NCBI RefSeq assembly: GCF_014947265.1
Contig: NZ_JADCNK010000010.1
Span: forward strand, 62,001-126,000
From: Pedobacter sp014947265
Lineage (GTDB): Bacteria; Bacteroidota; Bacteroidia; Sphingobacteriales; Sphingobacteriaceae
DNA length: 64,000 bases
Reading direction: 5' to 3'
Part shown: piece after piece, positions 44,081 through 52,638 of the stretch
Layout of the letters: each line of letters starts with the position of its first letter
How positions within the stretch are numbered: position 1 is the first letter of the stretch
Notes under the pieces: model-generated
What the model saw: only the letters and a program-made list of their open reading frames with translations
The model's database searches: none
Told to the model about the DNA's origin: nothing
Made by a program: the position numbers and the translations under genes

Positions 44081-45337
44081 TTAATTCTCCCAGTGCTGAT
44101 TATTGTTATAAACCAAAGTTACCTTTCCGGTTAGCTCGGTACCCAATAACGGACTATTTGCCGATTTTGAGTGGTTGCTGGCGGAATTATACAACCATTT
44201 TTCGGTTGTATTAAAAACTGTAAAGTTGGCTTCTGATCCTTCTTCTACTACCGGAACAGCTAAATTTAATAATTTACGCGGATTAATGGCCAATTTCTCG
44301 GCAATTAAAGCGGCATCCAGTCCGGCTTTTAATAACAGTGGCAATACGGTTTGTAAAGCAATGATGCCGTAGTGGGCTATTTCGAACTCTACATTTTTAA
44401 ATTCGATTTCTTCAGGACGGTGCTGAGAAGTAATGGCATCAATGGTTCCATCTTTTAAACCGGCAATTAATGCTTTTACATCAGTTTTTCCGCGCAATGG
44501 TGGCTTAACCTTATAATTACTATCAAAATCGCTTAAAAGTTCTTCTGTAAATACCAGGTGATGTGCCGTTACATCGCATGAAACCTGAACACCATCTTTC
44601 TTTGCCCTACGGATCAAAGCCACAGCCCCTGCAGTTGAAATATTGCTGATGTGGATTTTGGTTTCGTTGTAAGAAGCCAGGAAGATATCGCGTGCGATAT
44701 GCATTTCTTCGGCCAGTGCAGGTAAACCTTTCATCCCCAACAGCACAGAATTTTTGCTCTCATTAATCTGCGATTTACCTGCGATAGATTTATTTTCGGG
44801 ATAAACCATTAACAGCGCATCGAAACCTTTTGCATACTGCAAGGCGCGGCTCATAAAACCATCATCCTGCAAAGCTTTATCTCCATCAGAGAAAGCTACA
44901 GCGCCTGCTTGTTGCATATCGAATAATTCAGCAAGTTCTTTTGCTTCGCGGTTCTGACTAATGGCACCAACAGGCAAAACATCAACCAAATTATTTTTGG
45001 CCTTGTTAATAATATATTCTACCTGAGACTTTGATTGTACAACCGGGCTGGTTTGTGGCAATAAGGCCAATCCGGTAAAACCGCCTGCTTTTGCGGTAGC
45101 AGTTAGCGTTTGAATATCTTCCTTCGTTTCGAAACCAGGATCGCCTGCTACACAGTTTAAATCGAAAAATCCTGGTGTTAAAAAAGCACCCTGGGCATCG
45201 AAAACGGTTTCATTTTTATCGGCAGTTAATTTACCTATGTTTTTAATTTTACCATTTTCTACCCGAACATCGCATTGTTGATTGTTAAATTTACTTTGTG
45301 GATCGGCAACGGTTACATTTTTAACCAGGAGATTCAT
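44081..45337 (-). CDS. Dihydroorotase homologue without the metal-binding residues
   Basis: Amidohydrolase-fold protein of 418 residues, clearly related to dihydroorotases of the multifunctional-complex type (FDAQGAFLTPGFFDLNC, VSCDVTAHHLVFTEELL, YKVKPPLRGKTDVKALI). Two sites needed for catalysis are altered: the metal-binding His-x-His after PGFFD is replaced by N-C-V, and the catalytic Asp in the usual TDHAPH motif is replaced by S-Q-H-R-P. It therefore resembles inactive PyrC-type (PyrC') subunits. The 4-bp overlap with the BatA gene upstream points to an envelope cluster rather than a pyrimidine operon. Confidence 0.85.
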   Translation of the reverse strand: MNLLVKNVTVADPQSKFNNQQCDVRVENGKIKNIGKLTADKNETVFDAQGAFLTPGFFDLNCVAGDPGFETKEDIQTLTATAKAGGFTGLALLPQTSPVVQSKSQVEYIINKAKNNLVDVLPVGAISQNREAKELAELFDMQQAGAVAFSDGDKALQDDGFMSRALQYAKGFDALLMVYPENKSIAGKSQINESKNSVLLGMKGLPALAEEMHIARDIFLASYNETKIHISNISTAGAVALIRRAKKDGVQVSCDVTAHHLVFTEELLSDFDSNYKVKPPLRGKTDVKALIAGLKDGTIDAITSQHRPEEIEFKNVEFEIAHYGIIALQTVLPLLLKAGLDAALIAEKLAINPRKLLNLAVPVVEEGSEANFTVFNTTEKWLYNSASNHSKSANSPLLGTELTGKVTLVYNNNQHWEN

Positions 45338-47370
45338 ATTGTTTTTTTTGTGTTGTTAAAAAATCGGATGAGTAAAATTTCTGCTGCAATAAAAATCAGC
45401 GACAAAATTAGACAAAGTTTCCATAAAGTCTGCCCGATTTTATTGTCGCCGGCAATTAATTTAACGGGATCTTTATCGGCATCAAATATTTTCAGATTAC
45501 TACCAGCTAATTGCTCAAGTTCTGTTTTGCTTAAATAGTGCATATCAGATTCTGTTCGGCTATTGTTAAAACTATAAACAGCAAGCAATGAATCTGCGCG
45601 TTTTAGGTTGTAAAAACCAGCATTTTTTATCTGATCGGCAATGTAAATCAATGTTTTTCCATCGGCCTGACGGATTTCAGGAATCGCTTCGAAATGGTCA
45701 GTAGTGATTTTTAAAGTCTGGTTTTTACCCAAAGTAATCTTTCTACTGGCTAATGCATTATCATTGCCCAGATTGTAATACAATGGAGTTTCATTACCTC
45801 CGCTCAGTGCCAAACGGTAAATTAACGGAACAAAAACCGGGTGACGGGCCAAATTACCATCATTTGCATTTAAACCAGAAGCAGATAAATATACCTGGCC
45901 GTTGCCTACACCGTATTTAGAGAAAAAAGATTTCTTGCCAGGTAAAGACATGATATCCTCTTTATTGGAGCTATTTTTTTCTATAAAGGAATAATAACGT
46001 GAAACTGAGGGAAGATCTAAATTTTTAGGGATTTCCTCAAACACAGTCTTAAAAATTGGATTTTGAAGGTCAATCTGGTCAACTTTTGTAGCTGTGGTAT
46101 TGAGCGACTGGATTGTTGGAAGCGATAATGCACTTAAAAATGAGTTGTATCCCTGGATATCGGCATCTAGATCAGGAAAAAGCATTACTGTGCCACCCGC
46201 ATTGAGATAATTTTTAAGTTGTTGTGCCAAACCGGTTGAAGGGTTTTTCAATCCATTCAATACAATCAAACCATAATTGGCAAAATTGCTATATCTTATA
46301 TTACTCTCGGTGTTTTCGGTAAGTTTATAATAAGCATCGGCTGCGAATAATGCTTTAATATAATTACCAGCGTTAGTACCATTAATGCTTAAAACCGGGA
46401 AATTTTGATCTACTTTAAAACTGAAAGATAGTGTATCATCAAAAGTTACCGGAAAATCTTTGATGGTAACCATGCCTTTTTGCCAGCCTGCTATCAGTCC
46501 GGAAAAATTTAATGTATCCTTAACTGTTTTTCCTCCTGGAATGGTTACAGCACCCAAACCTTTTTGCTGGTTGTTGATGCTGAGTTTTAAAGGAACATTT
46601 TTTGCTTCTTCTTCAGAATAATTTTTTAACTGCACCACTAAACGCTCATTTGCACCGGGCTGGTGATTGGGCGAAAGTGTCCAAACGCTATCTACCGCAA
46701 CGTTGGGTAAGGTATTGGCATTCAATTTCAAAAATGAATACTGGATATCAGCTTTGGTTTCGAGTTTTTTTATGGATGAAATATTTTTCTGAAAATCGGA
46801 AATTAGAAAGCTGTATTTATTTTTGCCTCCGGTTAAAACATTGTTCTGCCTGTTTAAAATCTGTTGGAGATTGCGACTAGCAGCCGAGATTTTTACATCA
46901 TCAAGGGCTTTCAAAAATGCATCTTCGTTCAATAAGCGTTGGTGCTTCCCTTCAAAATCGTTCGTTAAAAGTTGAAAACGATCGTTCATACCAAAACCTT
47001 TAATCAGTTCTTTTGCCCTGCGCTTGGCTTCGTCGAGCAGATTGCCATCTTTATTAACGGCTTCCATGCTGTAAGAATTATCAATATAAATACTTACTAT
47101 ATTCTTTAAAGAAGTCTTTTTTTGATTGTGCGCCGGAATGTAGGGTTGAGCAAATGCCAGCACCAAAAAGATGATCGCCAAAATCCGCGATATAAGAACA
47201 AGCAGGTTTTTAAGTTTTTCTTTAGAAGAATTTTGTTGCTCTACTTCTTTTAAAAGCTGAACGTTAGAGAAATAGACTTTTTTAAATTTCCTGAAATTGA
47301 ATAAATGAATGATAACCGGGATGGCAACCGATAATAGTGCAAAAAGAAAGCCCGGATAAAGGAAATTCAT
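45334..47370 (-). CDS. BatA-domain, VWA-type membrane protein
   Basis: Protein of 678 residues. The N-terminal BatA/aerotolerance-type membrane segment is typical (FLYPGFLFALLSVAIPVIIH, LFNFRKFKKVYFSNV, then a second helix ISRILAIIFLVLAFAQPYIP). A von Willebrand A domain follows with the metal-site motif DNSYSM (IYIDNSYSMEAV). The large middle is predicted periplasmic, with a glutamine-amidotransferase-like stretch (YGLIVLNGLKNP, GGTVMLFPDLD), and a C-terminal helix (LCLILSLIFIAAEILLI) anchors the end. Function unknown. Its stop overlaps the dihydroorotase-like start. Confidence 0.85.
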   Translation of the reverse strand: MNFLYPGFLFALLSVAIPVIIHLFNFRKFKKVYFSNVQLLKEVEQQNSSKEKLKNLLVLISRILAIIFLVLAFAQPYIPAHNQKKTSLKNIVSIYIDNSYSMEAVNKDGNLLDEAKRRAKELIKGFGMNDRFQLLTNDFEGKHQRLLNEDAFLKALDDVKISAASRNLQQILNRQNNVLTGGKNKYSFLISDFQKNISSIKKLETKADIQYSFLKLNANTLPNVAVDSVWTLSPNHQPGANERLVVQLKNYSEEEAKNVPLKLSINNQQKGLGAVTIPGGKTVKDTLNFSGLIAGWQKGMVTIKDFPVTFDDTLSFSFKVDQNFPVLSINGTNAGNYIKALFAADAYYKLTENTESNIRYSNFANYGLIVLNGLKNPSTGLAQQLKNYLNAGGTVMLFPDLDADIQGYNSFLSALSLPTIQSLNTTATKVDQIDLQNPIFKTVFEEIPKNLDLPSVSRYYSFIEKNSSNKEDIMSLPGKKSFFSKYGVGNGQVYLSASGLNANDGNLARHPVFVPLIYRLALSGGNETPLYYNLGNDNALASRKITLGKNQTLKITTDHFEAIPEIRQADGKTLIYIADQIKNAGFYNLKRADSLLAVYSFNNSRTESDMHYLSKTELEQLAGSNLKIFDADKDPVKLIAGDNKIGQTLWKLCLILSLIFIAAEILLIRFFNNTKKTI

Positions 47371-47483
47371 TAAAAACCAAAGATAGAAAAATTATGGAAT
47401 TGGGGATAATATTCCTTAGTAATTATTATCAATGTTACTATGTTTTGGTAAGAAGTGATGCTAAACAATAGGAATATTCAGGC

Positions 47484-47756
47484 TCATTTGTCACCATAAT
47501 GGCCAGCAGCCGACAAAACCAATACACTTATCGTTTCGCCATTTATTTGATAAACCAATCTATGCTTTTGCGATATCCTTCTAGAATATAAGCCAGATAA
47601 ATTATATTTCTTCAATTCTGGCTTCCCGGTTCCAGTGGTTGGATGCTCGATAAGCTCCAATAATAATTTTTGAACCTTATTATAAGCAATTGAATCTGTT
47701 TTCTTTAACCACTTAAGATCTTCTATTGCCTGGGAAGTGAACTCCAGACTATACAT
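47484..47756 (-). CDS. yoeB: YoeB-family mRNA interferase toxin
   Basis: RelE-fold toxin of 90 residues that cuts mRNA at the ribosome. Signature parts: EFTSQAIEDLKWLKKTD, GTGKPELKKYNLSGLYSRRI, SQKHRLVYQI and the C-terminal AAGHYGDK. The gene overlaps the antitoxin stop by 1 bp, the standard arrangement with the antitoxin first. Confidence 0.92.
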   Translation of the reverse strand: MYSLEFTSQAIEDLKWLKKTDSIAYNKVQKLLLELIEHPTTGTGKPELKKYNLSGLYSRRISQKHRLVYQINGETISVLVLSAAGHYGDK

Positions 47757-48010
47757 TATAAGTCTTTAAGAAACTCTACTAAAGCATCTTTTCCTGTGAC
47801 CTTAGTAACTTCTCCATTTTTTGCCTGCAAAAGTGATTTTTCAATCTTTTCGACCATCTCTTTTGAAAAATAAATGTCATCGTTGGTAATTGGTGTTATT
47901 GAATACGCTTTATTTTTGCCTCTTTGAACAATAATCTGTTCCCCACTATCGGCCATATCCATATATTCAGCCTGTTTTTCCCTAAATTCTCTGCTGCTTA
48001 CTACTAACAT
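47756..48010 (-). CDS. yefM: YefM/Phd-family antitoxin
   Basis: Antitoxin of 84 residues. The N-terminal Phd/YefM DNA-binding fold (VVSSREFREKQAEYMDMADS, EQIIVQRGKNKAYSITPI) is followed by a polar C-terminal toxin-binding tail. It neutralises the YoeB toxin and should autoregulate the operon. A perfect palindrome lies 14 bp upstream of the start. Confidence 0.92.
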   Translation of the reverse strand: MLVVSSREFREKQAEYMDMADSGEQIIVQRGKNKAYSITPITNDDIYFSKEMVEKIEKSLLQAKNGEVTKVTGKDALVEFLKDL

Positions 48011-48023
48011 AAATTTATTTTAG

Positions 48024-48046
48024 TGTACCATATTGGTACAAATATA
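48024..48046 (-). promoter_or_regulatory. Operator and -7 element of the yefM-yoeB operon
   Basis: TGTACCATATTGGTACA (48024-48040) is a perfect palindrome with 7-bp arms and a 3-bp centre. It overlaps a TATATTTG -7 element on the minus strand (48039-48046). TGTAC half-sites are similar to those known for YefM repressors. No clear -33 element is seen. Confidence 0.7.
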
Positions 48047-48184
48047 CAATTTTATATTATTACATCTTATCCCAACTGGTAGGAAAATGCACGACTGAAA
48101 TTTCATGTCAAAGATTCTTCACTGCGTTCAGAATGACAATTAACGATGAAAAGCGAAATTTAACTGGTCCTAAATAAGATTAAA

Positions 48185-48601
48185 TCAATAACTAAACCCC
48201 GGAAACTCGATATTTACAATTTTCCAGCCACCGTTGTACAGCGCGAAATACAGCTTAAAAGGTCCGCTTACAATTTTCGATTGTTTTTGAATAACATCTC
48301 TGTAACCTGCAACCCCTTCAACAAAGCCCATGCCTTTACCCTCATTCATTAATTCAAAATTAACATCGATGATATCGTATCTGCCGCCAACATATTCATC
48401 GGACCGACCGAAAACACCTTTCAAACGCCCGATAATAACATCCTTACCAATAATTTTATTACCTGGAAGAATGAAAAAATCATTCAGCTCGTCTGTAATG
48501 GCCTTCGATTGTTTAAACCAGGCGTTTATAAATCTGATGGCACTATTTACAATATCGGCTTGATGGTTAAATGTGGAATTGTTCTGCATGGTATCTTTCA
48601 A
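48185..48601 (-). CDS. NTF2/SnoaL-like protein, unknown function
   Basis: Protein of 138 residues with the alpha-helix then curved-sheet layout of NTF2-like proteins (NSAIRFINAWFKQSKAITDEL, YDIIDVNFELMNEGKGMGFV, PFKLYFALYNGGWKIVNIEF). No signal peptide. The start may also be the Met at codon 5 (48589). The nadV terminator lies immediately upstream, so it is a separate unit. Confidence 0.65.
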   Translation of the reverse strand: MKDTMQNNSTFNHQADIVNSAIRFINAWFKQSKAITDELNDFFILPGNKIIGKDVIIGRLKGVFGRSDEYVGGRYDIIDVNFELMNEGKGMGFVEGVAGYRDVIQKQSKIVSGPFKLYFALYNGGWKIVNIEFPGFSY

Positions 48602-48636
48602 AAAATTAATCGACCAGCCAAAGACCGATCGATTAA
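48600..48636 (-). terminator. Terminator of the nadV operon
   Basis: On the minus strand TTAATCGA and TCGATTAA pair with extra inner pairing (GGTC against CTGG region), followed by TTTTTT. It starts 15 bp beyond the nadV stop. Confidence 0.7.
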
Positions 48637-48650
48637 AAAACTTGGCGAAG

Positions 48651-50108
48651 TTAACTATTCTTTAGCCTTTCTCTAATCTCGGCAAGAGAATAATCAATTA
48701 ACAATTTGCCATCTCTGAAAACTTCCTTCAATTCGCCCTTTGCTTCTTCCTCCCAGGTGCATTGGTCTTTCAATTCGTAATCTCCAGTGGCATTTTTAAA
48801 AATCTGCAGTAAACCTTTAGCCGATTTTTTGGTACCATCGTCGGTAATTGGATCTTTAAATATCTCACGACCAACACCATCAACCTCGCCATAAGTGGCT
48901 TTCATTGCAAAACCAAAGGTATCGCGGGTATTGTACTGATAGGTGAAAGACCCGATACCAAAAACTACATTGGTTGAGGCAAAGCCTTTTGCTTTTAAAC
49001 GTTCGCAGATTTGTGTAGCCCTTTCGGTAGTGATGCTATCACCATAAATGGCACCAATCTGTGGAACCAGTTCTTTAAATCCTTTTTCGTTGGTTTTTCC
49101 ACCAAAAACATCCCAAAGCAGTTCAATTACGCCCTTTTTCTCATTTTCGCTTTTGCCACTGAGGTTTCCGCAGATGATATCAACCGGATCTCCTGAATCT
49201 GGCCTGATTACTACCTTACCTGGACGCGCGATAATATCATCTTTTAAAACAGGTAGATACTCCGTCAGCACCTTCCATAAATCCCAGGTGTCGGAAACAA
49301 TGGAAACAATTCCTTTCGGGTACACTTCTAAAATCAGTCTTTTAAAAGTTTCAAGTTCTCCGGTATTGGTCCCCATACACATTACCGAATGCTCTGTAGC
49401 AGCTACCGAGCCACCGATTAATTCTTTATCTGAATCTGCCTTGTAATATTCTTCTAAAAAATCAATAGCCGGGATGGTATCTGTTCCTGTAAAACTCAAT
49501 AAATGCCCTGCTGCCGAAGTTACCGCAGCTTCTATTCCACCCATGCCGCGCATAGAGAAATCGTGCCCCTGCCAATCTACAAATTCGGGAACGGATGAAG
49601 TTTCTGCTGCATATTGATCCAAAATAGTACGGTACTGTTTTGCGATGGTAGCAGAATTGCATGGCAACCAAACCACTGCTGATAGTAATGTCTCGAAATA
49701 ATTGGTCAGCCAGAAAAATTCAGGTTTGGTATTATACATCGTAAACATCGGCACACGCAAAGGCACTTCTGCGCCTTCTGGCAGCGATTTAAATACCATT
49801 GGGATATAACCCAGATCGTGTAGGTCGGCAATATGTTGCGTACCTACCAGGTTTTCGCCCAGGTAATTATTGATCCTGCGAGCATATTTCTTTAAAATTT
49901 CTTCCTTTGGCTGTTTAAAGAAATTTTGATTAAAATCTTCAATGATGTATTTTTTGATAAAATACTGCAAACCAAAAAGCACCACATGGTTTACATTTTC
50001 TAGCCTGCTTTTTCTTGGCGTCCAGTTAGAATAAACCAATGTGGTATTTTCTGGGTACTGTCTGCGGTGGTCAACTTTATAACCGTCTGTTAATAATAAT
50101 GGATTCAT
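48651..50108 (-). CDS. nadV: Nicotinamide phosphoribosyltransferase (NadV/NAMPT type)
   Basis: Enzyme of 485 residues that joins nicotinamide to PRPP, giving nicotinamide mononucleotide for NAD+ salvage. Length and motifs follow the NAMPT family: LLLTDGYKVDHRRQYPENT, VYSNWTPRKSR, FVDWQGHDFSMRGMGG, GSVAATEHSVM, VVIRPDSGDPVD and FGIGSFTYQYNTRDTFGFA. It is the last gene of the NrtR-headed cluster, 20 bp after the phosphoesterase gene, with a terminator behind. An ADP-ribose-pyrophosphate-using relative (Namat of the phage NARP1 pathway) has the same fold, so the exact donor should be tested. Confidence 0.93.
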   Translation of the reverse strand: MNPLLLTDGYKVDHRRQYPENTTLVYSNWTPRKSRLENVNHVVLFGLQYFIKKYIIEDFNQNFFKQPKEEILKKYARRINNYLGENLVGTQHIADLHDLGYIPMVFKSLPEGAEVPLRVPMFTMYNTKPEFFWLTNYFETLLSAVVWLPCNSATIAKQYRTILDQYAAETSSVPEFVDWQGHDFSMRGMGGIEAAVTSAAGHLLSFTGTDTIPAIDFLEEYYKADSDKELIGGSVAATEHSVMCMGTNTGELETFKRLILEVYPKGIVSIVSDTWDLWKVLTEYLPVLKDDIIARPGKVVIRPDSGDPVDIICGNLSGKSENEKKGVIELLWDVFGGKTNEKGFKELVPQIGAIYGDSITTERATQICERLKAKGFASTNVVFGIGSFTYQYNTRDTFGFAMKATYGEVDGVGREIFKDPITDDGTKKSAKGLLQIFKNATGDYELKDQCTWEEEAKGELKEVFRDGKLLIDYSLAEIRERLKNS

Positions 50109-50128
50109 GGTTTTGATGTATTTAAATA

Positions 50129-50860
50129 TTATTTATTTCTTCCTTTTTCGTTCGGATATAAGCTTTGTAATATATCGCTCTGCCAAAATACTTTGGTTTC
50201 GATATCTAAACAAGTCAATTTTCCGGTAAATGCAGCACCGGTATCGATATTCCAAACATTACAGCCCTGCATTGGTACATTAACATTGTAATAAAGCGTT
50301 GGCGTATGGCCGATGTAGATTTCATGATAGAGCAATAAACGTTTCGGATAAATTGCGGAGTCCTTTTTAATTCGGGTATCCATGGTCAGGGCCATTTCCC
50401 AAAGAGTGCGATCCCAAGAATAATTGGAAGAATAGCGCTCCTTTTCTGGTCCGTGCATGGAAGAAAAACCGGCATGGATAAAGAGGTTGTTCTGCCCATC
50501 TACATAATAATCGTGCATCCGTTCAAAGAAATCAAGGTGTTCCTTTCTGGTCACATAAGATAAGTCTTGATAACTCTCCATGGTTAATTTACCACCGTGA
50601 ACAAACCAAACCTCATCTACAATATCTTTTTCCAACCAGTCGATACACCAGGCATCGTGATTGCCTTTGATAAAGATGCATTGATGACTTTTGTCTAACT
50701 GCATCAGGTAATCGATTACCTGCGCCGATTCGCTCCAACCATCTACATAATCGCCAAGGAAAATCAGTTTGTCGTCTTTTGTTACTTCTGCACGCTCAAA
50801 TAACTGAACGAGACCTTTTAATCCCCCGTGGATATCACCTATTACTAATGTTCTGCCCAT
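50129..50860 (-). CDS. PPP-family metallophosphoesterase
   Basis: Calcineurin-like phosphoesterase of about 243 residues. All metal-binding motifs are present: TLVIGDIHGGLKG (GDxHG), FLGDYVDGWSES (GDxxDxG-like), IKGNHDAWCIDWLE (GNHD), FIHAGFSS (the late His) and IGHTPTLYYN (GH). The start is the ATG at 50860 (MGRTLVIGDIHGG); the longer frame overlaps kptA and is not needed. The gap to kptA is 1 bp. Possible substrates are dinucleoside polyphosphates or ADP-ribose phosphates made by KptA; the second is inferred from context. Confidence 0.88.
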   Translation of the reverse strand: MGRTLVIGDIHGGLKGLVQLFERAEVTKDDKLIFLGDYVDGWSESAQVIDYLMQLDKSHQCIFIKGNHDAWCIDWLEKDIVDEVWFVHGGKLTMESYQDLSYVTRKEHLDFFERMHDYYVDGQNNLFIHAGFSSMHGPEKERYSSNYSWDRTLWEMALTMDTRIKKDSAIYPKRLLLYHEIYIGHTPTLYYNVNVPMQGCNVWNIDTGAAFTGKLTCLDIETKVFWQSDILQSLYPNEKGRNK

Positions 50861-50861
50861 T

Positions 50862-51404
50862 TTAAAACGTGATATATTCAGCAGGCACAACATCTGTAAG
50901 CCACACATTGTTGGCCGATAAATAAAATTTATAGCCCGCCTTGTGCATCTCTCCACTATTAATAGTAAGGATAACCGGTTTTCCCCTTCTTCCACCTACT
51001 TTATTCGCCGTTTCCTTGTCGGCACTTAAATGCACATGCTGTCTGCTCATTTTTTGCAGCCCTTGCAATTTAATATCCGTTAGGAACTTTTCAACTGTAC
51101 CATGATACAAGTATTCCAAGGGTTCAGTTTCATTTAAATTTAATTCTACTGAGATAGAATGCCCTTGATTTGCCCTTATTTTGGTTTTATCCGCGTTAAA
51201 GGCAAATCTTTTTTTGTCGTTATTTTCAACAACGTATTGAAGCAGTTCAAAATCTAATGTTAGATCATAAAGATCGAATTTGGCAATCAGTTCATTCACA
51301 TCTGCCCAGCCATTTTCATCGAGCTTTAGCTTTATGGTTTCTGGCGAATGTCTCAAAATATAGCTCAGCAACTTGCTGATTCCTTTAGTTATTTTAGTGT
51401 CCAT
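50862..51404 (-). CDS. kptA: RNA 2'-phosphotransferase (KptA/Tpt1)
   Basis: Transfers an RNA 2'-phosphate to NAD+, giving nicotinamide and ADP-ribose 1'',2''-cyclic phosphate. Protein of 180 residues with the N-terminal winged part (GISKLLSYILRHSPE) and the ADP-ribosyl-transferase-like part (YLYHGTVEKFL, QHVHLSAD, GGRRGKPVILTI). Most bacteria with KptA have no tRNA splicing, so its RNA target is open. It is 3 bp after the macrodomain gene, which fits processing of its product. Confidence 0.93.
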   Translation of the reverse strand: MDTKITKGISKLLSYILRHSPETIKLKLDENGWADVNELIAKFDLYDLTLDFELLQYVVENNDKKRFAFNADKTKIRANQGHSISVELNLNETEPLEYLYHGTVEKFLTDIKLQGLQKMSRQHVHLSADKETANKVGGRRGKPVILTINSGEMHKAGYKFYLSANNVWLTDVVPAEYITF

Positions 51405-51407
51405 GAC

Positions 51408-51926
51408 TCAAGTGTTATTAATTAACTTCTCTTTGTAGAGCTGGTAATTTTCATCGTCGAAACAAACGAAGATTACCTTTTCTATTTTTTCTTTTTGTGT
51501 AAAATTATTTACTGCATTAATGGCAATATCTGCTGCTTTATCTTTAGGGAAATGATAAATTCCCGTACTGATATTAGGGAAAGCAATAATTTTAACATCA
51601 TTTTCAACAGCTAAGGTTAAACTGTTTCGGTAGCAATCTGCAAGCAAAGCATTATTTTGTTCCCTTTCTCCGTTCCAAACTGGCCCAACCGTATGGATGA
51701 CATATTTTGCAGGTAAATTGCCTGCCGTAGTGATTACTGCATTTCCGGTCTTGCATTTCCCTTGTTTATTTCTGATAGCTACACAAGCCTGTAAAATTGC
51801 TTTACCACCCTTTCTGTGAATGGCACCATCAACTCCACCTCCACCTAGCAACGAACTATTTGCCGCGTTAACAATAGCATCGGCTTTAATTGTTGTTATA
51901 TCGGCTTTGATTAGGGCTAAAATCAT
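51408..51926 (-). CDS. Macrodomain protein (O-acetyl-ADP-ribose deacetylase / ADP-ribose phosphate processing type)
   Basis: YmdB/MacroD-type macrodomain of 172 residues: ADAIVNAANSSLLGGGGVDG (adenosine/distal-ribose loop), YVIHTVGPVWNGE and ISTGIYHFPKDKAAD. It binds ADP-ribose and can hydrolyse ADP-ribosyl esters on proteins, nucleic-acid ends or O-acetyl-ADP-ribose. The gap to kptA is 3 bp, so coupled expression is certain. A hairpin repeat lies between it and the NADAR gene upstream. Confidence 0.93.
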   Translation of the reverse strand: MILALIKADITTIKADAIVNAANSSLLGGGGVDGAIHRKGGKAILQACVAIRNKQGKCKTGNAVITTAGNLPAKYVIHTVGPVWNGEREQNNALLADCYRNSLTLAVENDVKIIAFPNISTGIYHFPKDKAADIAINAVNNFTQKEKIEKVIFVCFDDENYQLYKEKLINNT

Positions 51927-51978
51927 TTTTTGAATTTTTATTTATAAACTATTCCACCACAAGCTTTCTTAAAAACAT

Positions 51979-52063
51979 CGTCATTTCGAGCGTAGCGCAA
52001 CGCAGTCGAGAAAATCTATCTAAATAGATCTCTCCATTCCGCTGCGCTTCAGTCGAGATGACG
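51979..52063. repeat. Dispersed hairpin repeat, GTCATTTCGAGCG family, copy 2
   Basis: Same element as 42405-42492: outer arms CGTCATTTCGA and TCGAGATGACG, with a central ATAGATCTCTCC hairpin and CCGCTGCGCTTCAGT. It lies inside the NAD+/ADP-ribose cluster, in the only gap above 100 bp (51927-52080), and could attenuate transcription or affect mRNA stability. Confidence 0.75.
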
Positions 52064-52080
52064 GTCGATTGAAAAATATT

Positions 52081-52638
52081 TCATTGATCATTAATTTTAT
52101 TAATTGATATCTCATCCCTAACATCCATCAGCGCAAAGCCTAACAGGTTTAAACCTTTCCAATTTCCGGGAAATAAAGCATTTGAATTATCTTCTGCCAA
52201 ACCGATCCCCCAAATTGGATCAACCGGACTGGCTTCGGCCAGCACTTTACCTTTAGTTTGCAAAAGAAAAGATTTCAAATCTTCGTTTTGAGAAAACTTA
52301 AGCAAGTTACCCTGTTTTACTATTTCGTATTTATGAGCATCCCATTTTACAGCATCGAAGTTTCTGATCTGTCGACCAAGATCTTTTACATCCTTAGGAG
52401 ATTCTTTTGTTAGTATTTTCCTAAAAATCTCCTGATCATGAAACAATAAAGCCTTTTTCGCCATCATGTAATGTTCGGCTGTTTGATAGATGATGTCATT
52501 TTCAATAAATGGAGATGGCCACCATTGACTTAAACAAGCTTTAGAAATCGTTCCATTTTTCGGAGACTGATGCCCCCAAAAAAACAGGAATTCAGAATTC
52601 GCTTTTATATCTGCAATATTATATTTCTGCTTTTTCAT
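52081..52638 (-). CDS. NADAR-family (YbiA-like) protein
   Basis: Protein of about 186 residues. NADAR motifs are clear: FLFFWGHQSP, QWWPSPFIENDIIYQTAEHY and MMAKKALLF at the front, DPIWGIGLAEDN near the end. Family members remove N-linked ADP-ribose from guanine in DNA or RNA or act as N-glycosidases on riboflavin precursors. I use the ATG at 52638; two more ATG codons lie at 52644 and 52647. It overlaps the ADP-ribosylglycohydrolase gene by about 20 bp. Confidence 0.9.
   Translation of the reverse strand: MKKQKYNIADIKANSEFLFFWGHQSPKNGTISKACLSQWWPSPFIENDIIYQTAEHYMMAKKALLFHDQEIFRKILTKESPKDVKDLGRQIRNFDAVKWDAHKYEIVKQGNLLKFSQNEDLKSFLLQTKGKVLAEASPVDPIWGIGLAEDNSNALFPGNWKGLNLLGFALMDVRDEISINKINDQ

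Noticed and set aside
49048..49446. 132-residue ORF antisense to nadV
   Set aside because: nadV is certain from its conserved motifs; this is a shadow frame.
50861..50995. Longer start for the metallophosphoesterase
   Set aside because: The added 45 residues overlap the end of kptA and are unlike the family; the ATG at 50860 fits the conserved start.
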